Below are positions 43,771 to 54,904 of a stretch of 64,000 bases of DNA, piece after piece (position 1 is the first letter of the stretch; every line of letters starts with the position of its first letter). The notes beneath the pieces are model-generated. The model ran no database searches and was not told where the DNA came from. It saw nothing but the letters and a program-made list of their open reading frames with translations. Both the position numbers and the translations under genes were made by a program. The stretch is taken from NCBI RefSeq assembly GCF_016097555.1, contig NC_054704.1:44080758-44144757 (forward strand), read 5' to 3'. Source of the DNA: Gigantopelta aegis. Taxonomy: Eukaryota; Mollusca; Gastropoda; Neomphalida; Peltospiridae.

Positions 43771-44064
43771 GACATTAGAAAAAAAAAGCTTATAAATGTC
43801 TAAAGCGATTCTGTTAGCACATTTCTGAAGTTGAACTATATTCAGAACAATATACATAGCATCGCTTTGACATCAGTAAGCATATTAAAACGTCAAAGCA
43901 TTGTTGACGTCACGTCAAAGGGATGTTGTTGGTGTTTTTATGGTAACGTATTCGGCAATTTTCGTAAAATGGTGAAATACCACTGAAACACGCAGCTTCA
44001 GCTCACCACCCCTGGATCCGCGCCTGACAAAGAATAAAGATAGCGCAGAGCTATGCACACTAAC

Positions 44065-44170
44065 GCCTGTTACCGATCCGGGTCGGACTGCTGGTGCTCT
44101 CTTGCACCAGCTAGTGCAGGCGGTCACTTCTTCTCCCCCCCCCCCCCCACCCTTTCCTGTCCTGTCATGT
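44065..44170 (+). repeat. Repeat G, 3'-truncated
   Basis: GCCTGTTACCGATCCGGG through CACCAGCTAGTGCAGGCGGT to TTTCCTGTCCTGTC. Confidence 0.8.
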
Positions 44171-45313
44171 AATTATCGAATGCTACAAGGTCATCAATAT
44201 AGCAGAAAGTACAATTAAACATGTTTGCTACATGTAGGACATTGATTGTAGGTTCCTTTGGTTTGATTTTAGAAATTCTGAATCATGTACATTGCAGCTT
44301 TCGTTAGGGAAGTGCTAAATGACGAAGACAAGCAAATATTGTTTTATGGGAGAATTGCAAAAGTCACATTCAAGTATTTGTGCAATATCTCCTTGCGACT
44401 GTATTGCAGACCTTGCCTTTTAAGGTGTGTGGGTGCAATCGCGCTCGTACAGCGCACGTAATTTCAATCTGGTGAGTGTGAAAAATAACGCACGTTACAC
44501 TTAACAAACAGCGCACGTAAAATAATTTTGTATATCGATTGCCACTATTTACCTTACGTAGTTGACAGAAAGACTCGTTTAATAATACAAACAGAAAAAA
44601 GTTACGAGAACGGTAGCGCCTGTGCAAGATTTTAATATATGACTGGTACTTATGTTTGTTATACAAATCGGAAAACACAGGTTTAATAGACACCTTCGAA
44701 GACGTACCAATCCGATCAAAACGTCTTTACCTATTTAATTTATTATTAATTAGAAACAGTCCACTTTTATAAGGCAAATGATCACAATGTCTGATAAGGA
44801 TAACTCATTTATGCTGTCCATATAGTTATGACAAAAAGAGAAAAGGGATTGAATTAAATAGTGGCTTCTGTAGCCTACACAAATGAACTCGTTACGGAAA
44901 TCAGCGAAGTCGGTAAAATTGTCTGGATTAGTTCATAACTGTTAGCGTCTTGGTTTTTTTTTTGTGTCTTTATTATGGCATCCCACGTTTGGAATAAAAT
45001 CCTTTGTAATGACAGATTTTGTCAGAGTTTGTATATTTTTTTTTATCTACAACGCTGGAGCCTTTCTAGATCATTGACATAACGCTGTCAGAGCCATTCG
45101 TAACTTGTAACGGTTTGTCAAATGACGTGTTACAAAATGTTGAGGGAGGGAGACTTGTTGCGTAATTGTTGAATTAAAAATGCCACGTAAATGTCAATGT
45201 CCCCACCAACACTATCAATTGAAGTAATTGTAGGCCTACGTTTCACGAGTTATTTAAAAAAAATTTTTTTAATAATATGAGTCGGTAGTGCACAACTGAG
45301 ATGCTTGGGTCGT
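44171..45313. other. Spacer, nothing recognised
   Basis: AT-rich, small ORFs only. Confidence 0.4.
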
Positions 45314-45916
45314 TGTGACGGAACATGCTCTTAATTTAGTTTTCGCCTGTGGCGATATTAATTGTTTTAGAGGGCCGTGTGCAGTTCCAAAATGCACTTA
45401 GCCCAGATGGGCAACTTGTTACGTGATACCTTTGCGCGACGGTCATCGAGCTGTACTTCTAATACACACCCAGCCCAGGTGCGGAGCCATGTGGCCAGTA
45501 GTTACGTAATACCTCCGCGAGTGCGGTTTTTACAACCGTGATTTGGCGACTATGGCGACAGCCAGTCTGACGATCAGAGAAAAATATTCCGGCATGGTGG
45601 CTGGGGAAAATCCACATGATACGTGAGGTACCGCCTTGTACCCCCAGGCGATATTCGCTGTCTCTGAGAGTTTCGAATAAATAGCTAGGATTTTAGAGAT
45701 ATCGAGGAGAACGATATGAAGGCTCCAGGGGATCGCTGTCCGTCCACTGAACGATCTATATTAGTTCAGACGGGACTTTAGTAAATATATATTTTCTGCT
45801 CTGTGTATAACCTTGATGTGATTGATGTGACTTTAAATATTTTAATACTGTATTATACCAATATTATTTAGACGGTGCTGCCGGTCATCTGACGCAGTAT
45901 TCTGTAGGCTCACCGT

Positions 45917-45997
<81 letters not shown>

Positions 45998-46620
45998 CTC
46001 ACCGTTATATATATATATATATAAAGCTTAGCCAGTCATCCTAGAGGACCTAGGTAAACTGTAGGTTATTGTCTTTATTGTGATAGGTACCAGTATTAAT
46101 TCTGTATTACAAGGTTATTGAATGAGTAGTTAGGGTTAATTAAAAATTAACCAGTTAGGAATAGTGTTGTAATTTCTTTATTAATTAAGTTCCCCTGGAA
46201 GCGTTTCTCCATTATCGCACGTGTGTGTGTTAGCGTTTCTCAATTATTACACGTGTGGGTGTTGTGTCACGGTGAAGTGATTAGCATATTGTGTAAACTA
46301 GATACCTAGAGATTAACTAATTAAGTGATCAGTTCTGGGTTGTTATTATTGTTGTTATTAATTAACTACTGCGGCAGTACATTTGTCAGCGTAGGTTAAT
46401 ACAGATTCCAAAGTGTATTATGTTTTTGTTGTGTTTTCTAGTGAACTAAACGTGCTATAATAATATATACTTTATAAGATCTTATCTCTGATCATACCTA
46501 GAGACGAGCCACAGCGGGTATAACTGCCTGTTACAGAGAGATCTAATAGATATACAGTTAGGAGAGATATTTGGACAATCGTGTTTATTCAGTTACGGGT
46601 ATTATAGAATCCCCGTGACA
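45314..46620 (+). mobile_element. Solo LTR, copy B
   Basis: TGTGACGG start and CCCCGTGACA end. 1307 bp, colinear with copy A (700-1909); the extra length is mostly (AT)n at 45921-46023. The flanking pentamers GTCGT and GGAGT do not match, so the target duplication is lost, mutated or never existed (for example recombination between two elements). No primer-binding site is obvious after 46620. Confidence 0.88.
45921..46023. repeat. (AT)n expansion inside LTR copy B
   Basis: About 85 bp of AT dinucleotides between two copies of TAGGCTCACCGTT, absent from LTR copy A. Confidence 0.93.
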
Positions 46621-47069
46621 GGAGTAGTTCATGAACCATCTCCTCGGTACCAGTGATTTTCCCCCATCCCAACTATCCTAATCATGTTCGTTGTATATAG
46701 TAATGAAATTCAAGACAAGTTGGTTCCTATATATATTTAACTGCACTGCACGTTCATCAAACCATCTAACACTGAAAAGGTATATATATATAATTGTGTG
46801 CCTCAAAGTATCTGAATAGTACATATTGTTATTAAAAAATAAAATTGTCTACATCATTGTATACAAGTCATAATTATATTTCTATAGTACTACTCCTGAA
46901 ACTTTTTAATAAATTATAACTCCATTCCTGAAAGGGAAAAGAAGTCAGATTACACTAATGAACCAAACAACATAAAATTAGAAGAAAACATTATTGGTTT
47001 ATTGGTTCATTTTTGTAATATATGTCTCTGCATTTACATGTACCAATTACTTCATAAATTAATAATGCT
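46621..47069. other. Spacer, nothing recognised
   Basis: AT-rich. Confidence 0.4.
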
Positions 47070-47192
47070 TGGTTTTCACTCGCCTTATCATTTTGATGGT
47101 GTGCGATTGTTCACTCGCCTTATCATTTTGATGGTGTGCGATTGTTCACTCGCCTTATCATTTTGATGGTGTGCGATTGTTCACTCGCCTTT
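47070..47192. repeat. 35-bp tandem repeat, about 3.4 units
   Basis: CACTCGCCTTATCATTTTGA followed by TGGTGTGCGATTGTT, repeated exactly three times, with a fourth partial CACTCGCCTTTG. Confidence 0.93.
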
Positions 47193-48466
47193 GTTTTCCA
47201 AAAGCCAAGGACTGTATTGCATTCCACACATTCAACTTCAAATTTGTTTTCCCTCCATTTTTCATAAACCTATAATGAAAGTGGAGGCAAACATTTGGCA
47301 AAAACGACGTAAAATATAATTAAACGAGGGTGCTCTTTCTTGACGTTTACTCAAGTACTCACGAAGATCCCAATCTTAAAGGTGCAATCTCTTGGTTTAT
47401 ATGCGTTAATTAACCACTTAGAATAGACCATGCTTAGAGTAGATTTAGTATAATTTTAAAAGGAATTCATAATTTAGGTCTTCTCAGTGTTTGTTTTAGT
47501 GCAATATGTGTAGCTACTGTGTCCACATGAATAAAAACATATTTAAGGATCACAGCAGACCTGCAACCCGTAACTTTCTGCAAAAGAGGGGTCACGGGAC
47601 CCCTGTGACCCCCCACCCGTTCGATCCGTGCTCTAGTGGTGTCGTGAAACAAAACAAACATTAACCCCCCCCCCCTAAATTTTAACAGAATAGATATAAC
47701 AGAGATATGCATTCTTAATAGAATAGATATATACACTTTTAACACAACATACTTTAACAGAATAAATATATGGACTTTTAAGCGAAAAGAAATGGATAGG
47801 TTTATTCCATATATCTCTTAAAGATTTTAACGCGTGGGTTTGTTTTTTGTAGTTGACATTTTAAATATTAACTTTGAACTGAATAGATACACTATTGGTT
47901 TTCCAGTTCAAAATAGTTTTGAACAAGATCAATGCACGGTGACCTTTACGTTTTCATAGTGTACACATATTTATTGTTTGCATGCATTGTGAATGTCTGC
48001 GTAGCAAAAAGACGAAGTATCCAGAAGTTATTTTTATTTTCCAATATTTTATGTTTCTTTGATTCAGTTGTGAAGCTTTGTCATCTATTCTAATGTTATG
48101 GGATAATTTGACTTAAATTTATACATTTTAATGATTTAGTCTTTAAGCATTATCTCTTATTTTATCTTTCTAATGTTTTTTTTTATTTATCATTTTTGTT
48201 TTTTTAAGTATTTTTTTATTTATTATTCACTGTTATCTGTAATTTCAAAATTGTTAAAGTTTTGACGTTTTAATTTTTTTTTTTTAAATGCTGTCATCTA
48301 TTGTAGTATTCTTCAATAAATTAGAAAAATTCTGCAATATATTATTTTTATATTCTAATATATTACCTTACTTTAATTTATTTATAAAGTTCTACTATTT
48401 ATTATTAAACGTGTTTATTATACTGTCAATGCTTTTGTAAGTGCTTCAGCGTAATACATTTCTTAA
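47193..48466. other. Spacer with a SINE-1 end
   Basis: 47630-47665 is a SINE-1 end (CTCTAGTGGTGTCGTGAAAC). The rest is AT-rich, with no exon. Confidence 0.4.
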
Positions 48467-49292
48467 AGGGGAACGCCCTAGTTACGGCTAGTTTTTAACC
48501 ATTACGGCGTTGTTTTTCGCTATTAAACCCATTTTTTCACAAATAAAATTGCACTTTACTTACATTTTATTATTTAGAATACACATTTCCATTCACCTGA
48601 AGTGCTTTTTGGTAATCCTGGTAATCCTGATGTTTGTAAAACCACGAAATGCATTTTTTGTATTTCTTAAAAAGCCGCGTGCACTCGAGAAAAAAACCGT
48701 TAAGCAAGCGAGGTCTAATCTATTTTTAGAGGGAATCTTCCTTTGTAAACGTCACAGACGTTATCATTTTGGTTCGGTTTGTTTTCTCGTGCACGGTTCG
48801 CGCAATCAACATCCGATTTGTTGTCGTTTGCTTGTTGTTCATTTGTGAGATTTTTCTTCACAGTTCGTGAACATTTTCAGTAACAATAAAGTTCAGACAA
48901 GTAAGTATCTCAATACAAAACGTTACAAACCCTTAAAACCAATAATTTTGCTAAGTCTTACGATATCTGGAGAGGGGATACAACCAGGACAGAACAGTTG
49001 GAACATGTCCAGGAAAGGTGAAACGAACGCAACCCCAAGTCTGTGCGCACTTAGTGAAATTTGTCGCGACGTAGGCATTGTTGTGCTTCGAGCGACATCT
49101 ATCGGTGACATCAGAATACTAACTTTCAAAATTATTTCAAGCAATTGGGACATGGGGATTCCCATGGTATTTATCGATATAAAACCTGCTTTTTCACTCC
49201 ATTTGATAAAAACGTGATCTAAGTGTGTTACAGGTTTGTAGATTAACCAAATTATAATTTATTTTCGCTGGATGGAACTAGGGCGTGCGGCT
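48467..49292. mobile_element. TTAA-flanked TIR element, 826 bp
   Basis: TTAA precedes (48463-48466) and follows (49293-49296) the element. Left end AGGGGAACGCCCTAGTT and right end AACTAGGGCGTGCGGCT are inverted repeats with few mismatches. TTAA target sites are known for piggyBac and Kolobok elements. Two ORFs of 112 and 116 codons lie inside but show no transposase motif that I can name. The right end reads, on the minus strand, like the start of repeat K (GTTAATCTACAAACCTGTAA). Confidence 0.75.
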
Positions 49293-49296
49293 TTAA

Positions 49297-49737
49297 TGTC
49301 TATACCTGGGTATACCGACCGTTTAAAGTCATTTAACTCGATAAACAGATTTCCTTTTATGGAATACAAAATAAGATAATCACAAAAAGCTATTTTTATG
49401 TTATTCCACAAAATACACACACAATCCAAAAAACGCGCGGTGACTATCTAAATCTAGAGGAAGTTCCAGAATTGATGACATGGGGGAGATGCACGTCTGG
49501 TCAGTCTGTTGACCCCCTCTAATTATACTTGCTTTAATTGAAGTATATTTTATGTGGATAGCTGATGTAAAAACAAGCAAACATAAATACAACAAAAAAC
49601 CCAAAACACAAAACAAAAAAAAAACAAAAAACCAAAACAAAAAACAACAAAAAAAAACCCCCCAAACAAACATAAAATACGCAAAAACCCCCAACAAAAA
49701 CCAAAACAAAAAAAACCCCACAAAACAAAACAAACAA
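49297..49737. other. Spacer, partly low-complexity (ACAAAA)
   Basis: 49580-49737 is A/C low-complexity DNA; the hydrophobic minus-strand readings over it are artefacts. Confidence 0.5.
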
Positions 49738-49885
49738 TAGATCTCTTGCTGCTAATCGAAAAGAGTAGCCCATGAAGTGGCGACGGCGGGTTTCCTCTCT
49801 CAATATCTGTGTGGTCCTTAACCATATGTCTGACGCCATATAACTGTAAATAAAATGTGTTGAGTGCGTCGTTAAATAAAACTTT
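49738..49885 (+). repeat. SINE family 1b/2 tail, 5'-truncated
   Basis: GATCTCTTGCTGCTAATCGA through TGTCTGACGCCATATAACTG to GTGTTGAGTGCGTCGTTAAA. Confidence 0.88.
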
Positions 49886-50078
49886 CCCTTCCTTCCTTCC
49901 CATACCTTTCCACTGGAGTGCACGTGCACACTCAACATCGGTAAACTGTAATGGTATTTCAACTTACAGTGGAAATTAATAACAAAAAGAAAGAATTTTT
50001 TAACGAATTCAAAATATTTTATGAAACTACACGATAGTTGAAATTTTTGCATCAGACGACATCAGAACTGTACTCCCT

Positions 50079-50230
50079 AGCCCGAGTACTCTGACTGTAA
50101 GAGAGCTAGACGGACATTTGGACATAAATACGCTCTCATTACAGTCAGAGACCAAGCTGTGTAATGAGAGCGTATTTATCATTATGTCCAAATGTCCGTC
50201 TAGCTCTCTTACAGTCAGAGTACTCGGGCT
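50079..50230. repeat. Foldback element 6, near-perfect long hairpin
   Basis: AGCCCGAGTACTCTGACTGT (50079 onward) is mirrored by ACAGTCAGAGTACTCGGGCT (to 50230). Arms of about 65 bp contain AGAGAGCTAGACGGACATTT and its complement, with a short central loop. Confidence 0.95.
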
Positions 50231-50616
50231 ATGTACTCCCGTTCATGAACTAAAGCCGAACCGTCGAAATATCTCGCATTTGTAAATCGTTTCAGACTGC
50301 AACAATTTTACGTCATGCCATAAACCCGCGAGCGTCCATGACATGCTAGTTTTAGGTGAACGTCTTATTGAATAAGATGAAAACTGTCCTGTACGGAATT
50401 GAAAAAAAAACAGGACGCTGATTGGTTTCGACAAGTTGCGCAAGGTTTTGCGGTCCCGGGGGAGGAATTTTAGCTCGATAAAAAGATTGGAGGCATTTAA
50501 TTATTGATTGAGAGGAAAAGAAAAGTCCGTTGAGAAGTCCAACGGCAAAGGTCGGATCGAGTCAAGTCATAATAGGGTTTTACGTACACATTCAGCTTAG
50601 CTTAGTAACTTGTTTA
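50231..50616. other. Spacer, nothing recognised
   Basis: No exon or named repeat. Confidence 0.4.
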
Positions 50617-50880
50617 ACGTGTCCATATACCACTAGGGTTTCGAACACGCCTATCCCGGGGTCCGGCCTCCGATAGGATCGGGGGTCTGACTCGGGACAG
50701 GGATATACACATTCAGAACAAGCTGTTGTAGCGCACGCCTGTTCTGGGCGCAGGTGCCGGCCTCGGCCGGCTCTTCCGTCCAGGGCTAGAAAAGGGTATG
50801 GGTAGGTGGGTGTGAGAGGGGACAGCCTGCGCTGGCAAGTAGCGGGCAGGGGAAATGTTGGTGCTATTGAATTTTGAATG
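50617..50880 (-). mobile_element. Repeat G, reverse, longest copy
   Basis: CGTGTCCATATACCACTAGG, CACATTCAGAACAAGCTGTT and GGTGCCGGCCTCGGCCGGC are the reverse complement of the end and centre of 66-260, with extra sequence at the left not seen in that copy. Confidence 0.78.
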
Positions 50881-51018
50881 TCCCGTAGGATTAAATCAAA
50901 AGAGAAAAAAATTGCTTAGTTTCTTGAAGGAAATTTAGCGCGTTTTTTAACTGTTCACCGAAAAGTAAAAAGAGAGCTACATGCTGTTTTTAAACTTAGT
51001 ATTCCGAACGGCAAAGGA

Positions 51019-51407
51019 CCGGCCTCGGTGGCATCGTGGTTAGGCCATCGGTCTACAGGCTGGTAGGTACTGGGTTCGGATCGCAGTCGAGGCATGGGTT
51101 TTTTAATCCAGATACCGACTCCAAACCCTGAGTGAGTGCTCCGCAAGGCTCAATGGGTAGGTGTAAACCACTTGCACCGACCAGTGATCCATAACTGGTT
51201 CCACAAAGGCCATGGTTTGTGCTATCCTGCTTGTGGGAAGCGCAAATAAAAGATCCCTTGCTGCTAATCGGAAAGAGTAGCCATGTAGTGGCGACAGCGG
51301 GTTTCCTCTCAAAATCTGTGTGGTCCTTAACCATATGTCTGACGCCATATAACCGTAAATAAAATGTGTTGAGTGCGTCGTTAAATAAAACATTTCTTTC
51401 TTTCTAT
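51019..51407 (+). repeat. SINE family 2
   Basis: CCGGCCTCGGTGGCATCGTG head to GTGTTGAGTGCGTCGTTAAA tail. It directly abuts the start of the Gypsy-like pol remnant, which it probably truncates. No clear target duplication. Confidence 0.9.
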
Positions 51408-51430
51408 AGCGAAAACTGCCGATAGTTCCA

Positions 51431-52892
51431 GTGTTACCTGTCCACATTGAGAGTCACTCAATTTCCTGTGATGACGTCAAGACTGCAGAGATCAAGTTAA
51501 CCAACAGCCAGATTCTAGCAGACTTGAGTTCTTATCTACAGCACCTTGACAGCCCCCAGCGAGCAAAGTTGACTACGTTGATACAAGACAATGTTTCCAT
51601 TTGTCAGGACTTTCCAACGGTTACCAATACCTTAATCCAGGATGTGCGCTTGGAACCCAACGCTACACCGATTCGACAGCATGCCTATCGGATAAACCCT
51701 GTAAAACGTGCGGCACTGAAAAAGAAGATAGATTACATGTTGGAACACGACATCACCTGTTATACTGATTCAAAAGGGAGATAACAGTTTTCGGGTGTGT
51801 GCTGACCTACGTCGCGTGAATCAACCCATCAAGGCAGATGCCTACCCTCTATCCCGCCTTGACGATTGCATCGACCGAGTTGGACACGCTCAATACATCA
51901 CCAAATTGGACCTATTGAAGGGTTTGTATGCCATTCCGTTAACGGAGGAAGCTAAGGACATTCTGGCGATCATCACACCTGACGGCCTCTTCCAATTCCG
52001 AGTGATGCCGTTTGGTTTGAAGACTGCCCCTGCTGCCTTTCAAAGGATGATGAACCAGGTGTTATCAGACTTAGAAAACGTCAGTGTGTATCTGGACAAT
52101 GTGGTGTTAGCCACCGACACTTGGGATGAACATTTAACCGGGTTACAACAAATATTCAGTCGCCTACAGAAAGCTAACTTGACTGTGAATCTGGGCAAAT
52201 GTGAATTCGTGAAAGCTTCAGTGAACTACTTAGGTCATACTGTCGGACATGGTTGTGTCGCCCCACTGCAGGCCAAGATACTAAGCATCAGCCAGTACCC
52301 TGCACCGACCAACCGTCGTGAAGTTCGCCGGTTCCTTGGTATGGCCGGTTATTATCGTCGTTTCTGTGCTAAATTTGCGACGGTAGCTGCCCCCATCACA
52401 TCGCTGCTAAAGAAGGAAACGAAGTTCCAGTGGTCAGATGAATGCGAGAAGTCATTCAACCGTCTCAAGCAGATGCTCTCCTCGTCTCCCGTGATGGCAG
52501 CACCAGACTACCGAATGCCTTTCAAGCTGGCTGTGGATGCCAGTGACGTGGGAGCTGGAGCTGTGCTGTTCCAAGAAGACGAAAATGGACTGGACCATCC
52601 TGTAAGTGTCTTCTCCAAAAAGTTTGACAAACACCAGGTGAACTATTCCACTATAGAGAAGGAAGCTTTGGCCAGGGTACAAGCTCTGAAGCATTTTCAG
52701 ATCTACGTGAAGTCGGCATTGCATCAAGTGGTGGTCTTTACTGATCATAATCCGCTCTCTTTCATTCACAGAATGAAAGCCACCAACCAGAGAGTTTTGA
52801 GATGGAGTCTTCTTCTGCAGGAATTCCCAATTACCATTGAACATATCAAGGGCACATCCAATGTAATCGCTGATGCCCTGTCCCGAAGTTGA
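51431..52892 (+). pseudogene. Gypsy-like LTR retrotransposon pol remnant (RT and RNase H)
   Basis: Two adjacent ORFs. 51431-51784 carries the linker before RT (RLEPNATPIRQHAYRI, KKKIDYMLEHDI). 51795-52892 carries RT (VCADLRRVN, KLDLLKGLY, FRVMPFGLKTAPAAFQRMM, VNYLGHTVG, RRFLGMAGYYRRF) and RNase H (LAVDASDVGAGAV, YSTIEKEALA, VVFTDHNPLSF, NVIADALSR). A frame break and loss of about 20 residues separate them. The catalytic Y-x-D-D box reads YLDN, so one metal-binding Asp is lost. No gag, protease or integrase is visible, and a stop follows RNase H. Not functional as it stands. Confidence 0.93.
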
Positions 52893-53109
52893 ACGTTATG
52901 ATAATGTGTTGACATTCTTGATTTCTGTTTTGTTTTTATATATTTTATTGTATACCAGGGACTCAGAGACTCAGTGTGATTACGGGTAGTCACCTTATTA
53001 CTATGTGTTATAAATGCCCGGATGCGTCGGTTAACGCACATTTTGTTTTAAATGTAGTATATTTCCCTATTCCTAGAGTAGAGGAAATATCCTTTTTGAG
53101 GTGGGTGTG
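52893..53109 (+). other. Gap between pol remnant and LTR, possible polypurine tract
   Basis: No integrase. The last bases before the LTR (TTTTTGAGGTGGGTG) are purine-rich and in the place expected for a polypurine tract. Confidence 0.4.
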
Positions 53110-53435
53110 TGTGACGGAACATGCTCTTATTTTTTTCGCCTGTGGCGATGTTAATGGTTTTAGAGGGCTGTGTGCAGCGTGATTACGTAATACCCCCGCG
53201 CGACGGTGGTCGAGCTGTTCCCAATATGCACTTAGACTAGGTGGGCACTTTGTTACGTAATACCTCCGCGCGACCGTATCCCCTAATACACACCCATACC
53301 AGTTGTGGAGGCCATGTGGCCAGTAGTTACGTAATACCTTCGCGAGTTCTGTTTTACGACCTTGTATTCCTGTTTTGAGCGAAGTTTATATAGGGCCATG
53401 CTCTCCCAGAAAATACATTTCAATTGTTTTTAAGC
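53110..53435 (+). mobile_element. LTR, copy C, 3'-truncated
   Basis: TGTGACGGAACATGCTCTTA start, then GCCTGTGGCGATGTTAATGG and CATGTGGCCAGTAGTTACGT as in copies A and B, but a diverged subfamily with three TTACGTAATACC motifs (near 53183, 53249 and 53326). TTTATATAGGG at 53387 may be a TATA box. It lies 217 bp after the pol remnant in the same orientation and is probably its 3' LTR. Confidence 0.8.
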
Positions 53436-53490
53436 TTGGGCAAGTAAGGGTTTCGACCTCCAATACCCTCCCCCTGCACATGCACCCGAT

Positions 53491-53665
53491 TCCTCTCTAA
53501 GATTATATGTCAAAATTACCAAATGTTAGACATCCAACAACAGATGGAAGGAAGGATAGGATATGTTTTATTTAACGACGCACTCAACACATTTTATTTA
53601 CGGTTGTATGGCGTCGGTTGATTATTAAATCAATATGCTCTAACTCTGATATTGTTAAACACCCA
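53491..53665 (+). repeat. SINE family 1 tail, split by another SINE tail
   Basis: CCTCTCTAAGATTATATGTC to 53537, then GATTATTAAATCAATATGCT from 53619 to the GTTAAAC end. The break lies in the conserved GCCGATGATTAATAAATC segment. Confidence 0.85.
53538..53615 (-). repeat. SINE family 1b/2 tail fragment, reverse, nested
   Basis: TTTTATTTAACGACGCACTC, AACACATTTTATTTACGG and TATGGCGTC are the reverse complement of the last 70 bp of the 1b/2 tail, inserted in the SINE-1 tail above. Confidence 0.88.
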
Positions 53666-54361
53666 CCCCACCCCGTAACTTTACCCTTTCCAAACGAAAG
53701 AATATTTATTTGAATTTGTGGATTTTAACACGTAAAATTAAGAAGTGAAAACGTTCATTGTCTACTTTAGTATATTTTATTTTAAAAATATATACATGAT
53801 TAATGTGTTACTAGTATACAAACTAAACTTTGAAAGTTCTACTAACACTTTATAAAATATTAATTCTGAAATAGGAAGGTACGATTGTCGATAATACGTT
53901 GTTAAGATCAAATCGGTTTTAACGAAAGACTCTAATACCGTATCCTCAGCCGAACGTTCTTTATACAGCGCAAGATTTCTCTTTTAATTTTTTGAGACGA
54001 ACCCTACAATTTGAAATCGGCAAACGCACGTGTTAACTAAACCTGACAACAGGCTGTCGTTTGTGCTTTGCCGAGCTATGGCGGCACAGGCGACGAATCA
54101 AGCGTATACTTTTGACGATCTCTGTTCATAGCGAACACACACGAGTTTTTTAAAAGTGCATTTGAGCTTGTATTTCATATTTGTACATGATGTTATAACA
54201 TGGTAACCAGAGACTTTAACTTTAACGCAATATTGTTTTTTTTACTCTTTCTGCCTTAATCACATTTCGTTAGATTAATTGGGATAGATAATAAAAAATC
54301 AGATTGTTACGTTCAAGGTGTCTAAATAGCAAACAAAATAAAAAATAAAAAATAAAAATAA

Positions 54362-54412
<51 letters not shown>

Positions 54413-54521
54413 TAATAATAAAATGAAAAAAATAATAAAAAAGAAAAGAAAAACAGGAGAAATATTACCAAAGACAATGTGTTTACCAACACTCCGGCGG
54501 CATAGCTTAGTTTTGATAGAG
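53666..54521. other. Spacer with (AAT)n
   Basis: (AAT)n at 54365-54422. No exon supported. Confidence 0.45.
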
Positions 54522-54745
54522 AATCGGTGCTGTCGTGGTTAAGCCATAGGACATAAGGCTGGTAGGTACAGGGTTCGCAGCCCAGTACCGGCTCCCATCC
54601 TGAGCGAGTTTTAACGACTCAATGGGTAGGTGTAAGACCACTACATCCTCTTCTCTATTTAAAGATAGCTGAGGTGTGTGTCCAGGTCAGCGTGCTTTAA
54701 TCTCAGTTGGATATAAGCACGAAAATAAGTTGATAAATGAAAAAA
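54522..54745 (+). repeat. SINE family 3
   Basis: GTGCTGTCGTGGTTAAGCC head, GGGTTCGCAGCCCAGTACCG, CTGAGCGAGTTTTAACGACT and the tail AGCACGAAAATAAGTTGA. Confidence 0.9.
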
Positions 54746-54904
54746 AAAAACATGATAGAGAAGACAAAATATTCGCCTCATTATGCACAAGAATCTTTAA
54801 TAGGCTGAATCAGTGATTCTAAAGTTTTCTACTTCCGGTCAGTACACCACTTCTAAGATAACAAATATGTAATATTTGTTCTTGCTATCTTATCTACTAA
54901 TATA

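Noticed and set aside
48510-49217. 112- and 116-codon ORFs inside the TTAA element
   Set aside because: No transposase motif and no link between them; probably chance ORFs in a non-autonomous element.
49401-50052. Phe/Val/Gly-rich hydrophobic minus-strand proteins of up to 172 codons
   Set aside because: They read an A/C low-complexity tract and a SINE tail. The readings at 13364-13552 and 59449-59777 have the same cause.
45314-52892. LTR copy B as the 5' LTR of the Gypsy-like pol at 51431
   Set aside because: 4.8 kb of unrelated spacer and other transposons lie between, no primer-binding site follows copy B, and copy B is closer to solo copy A than to the LTR C next to the pol.
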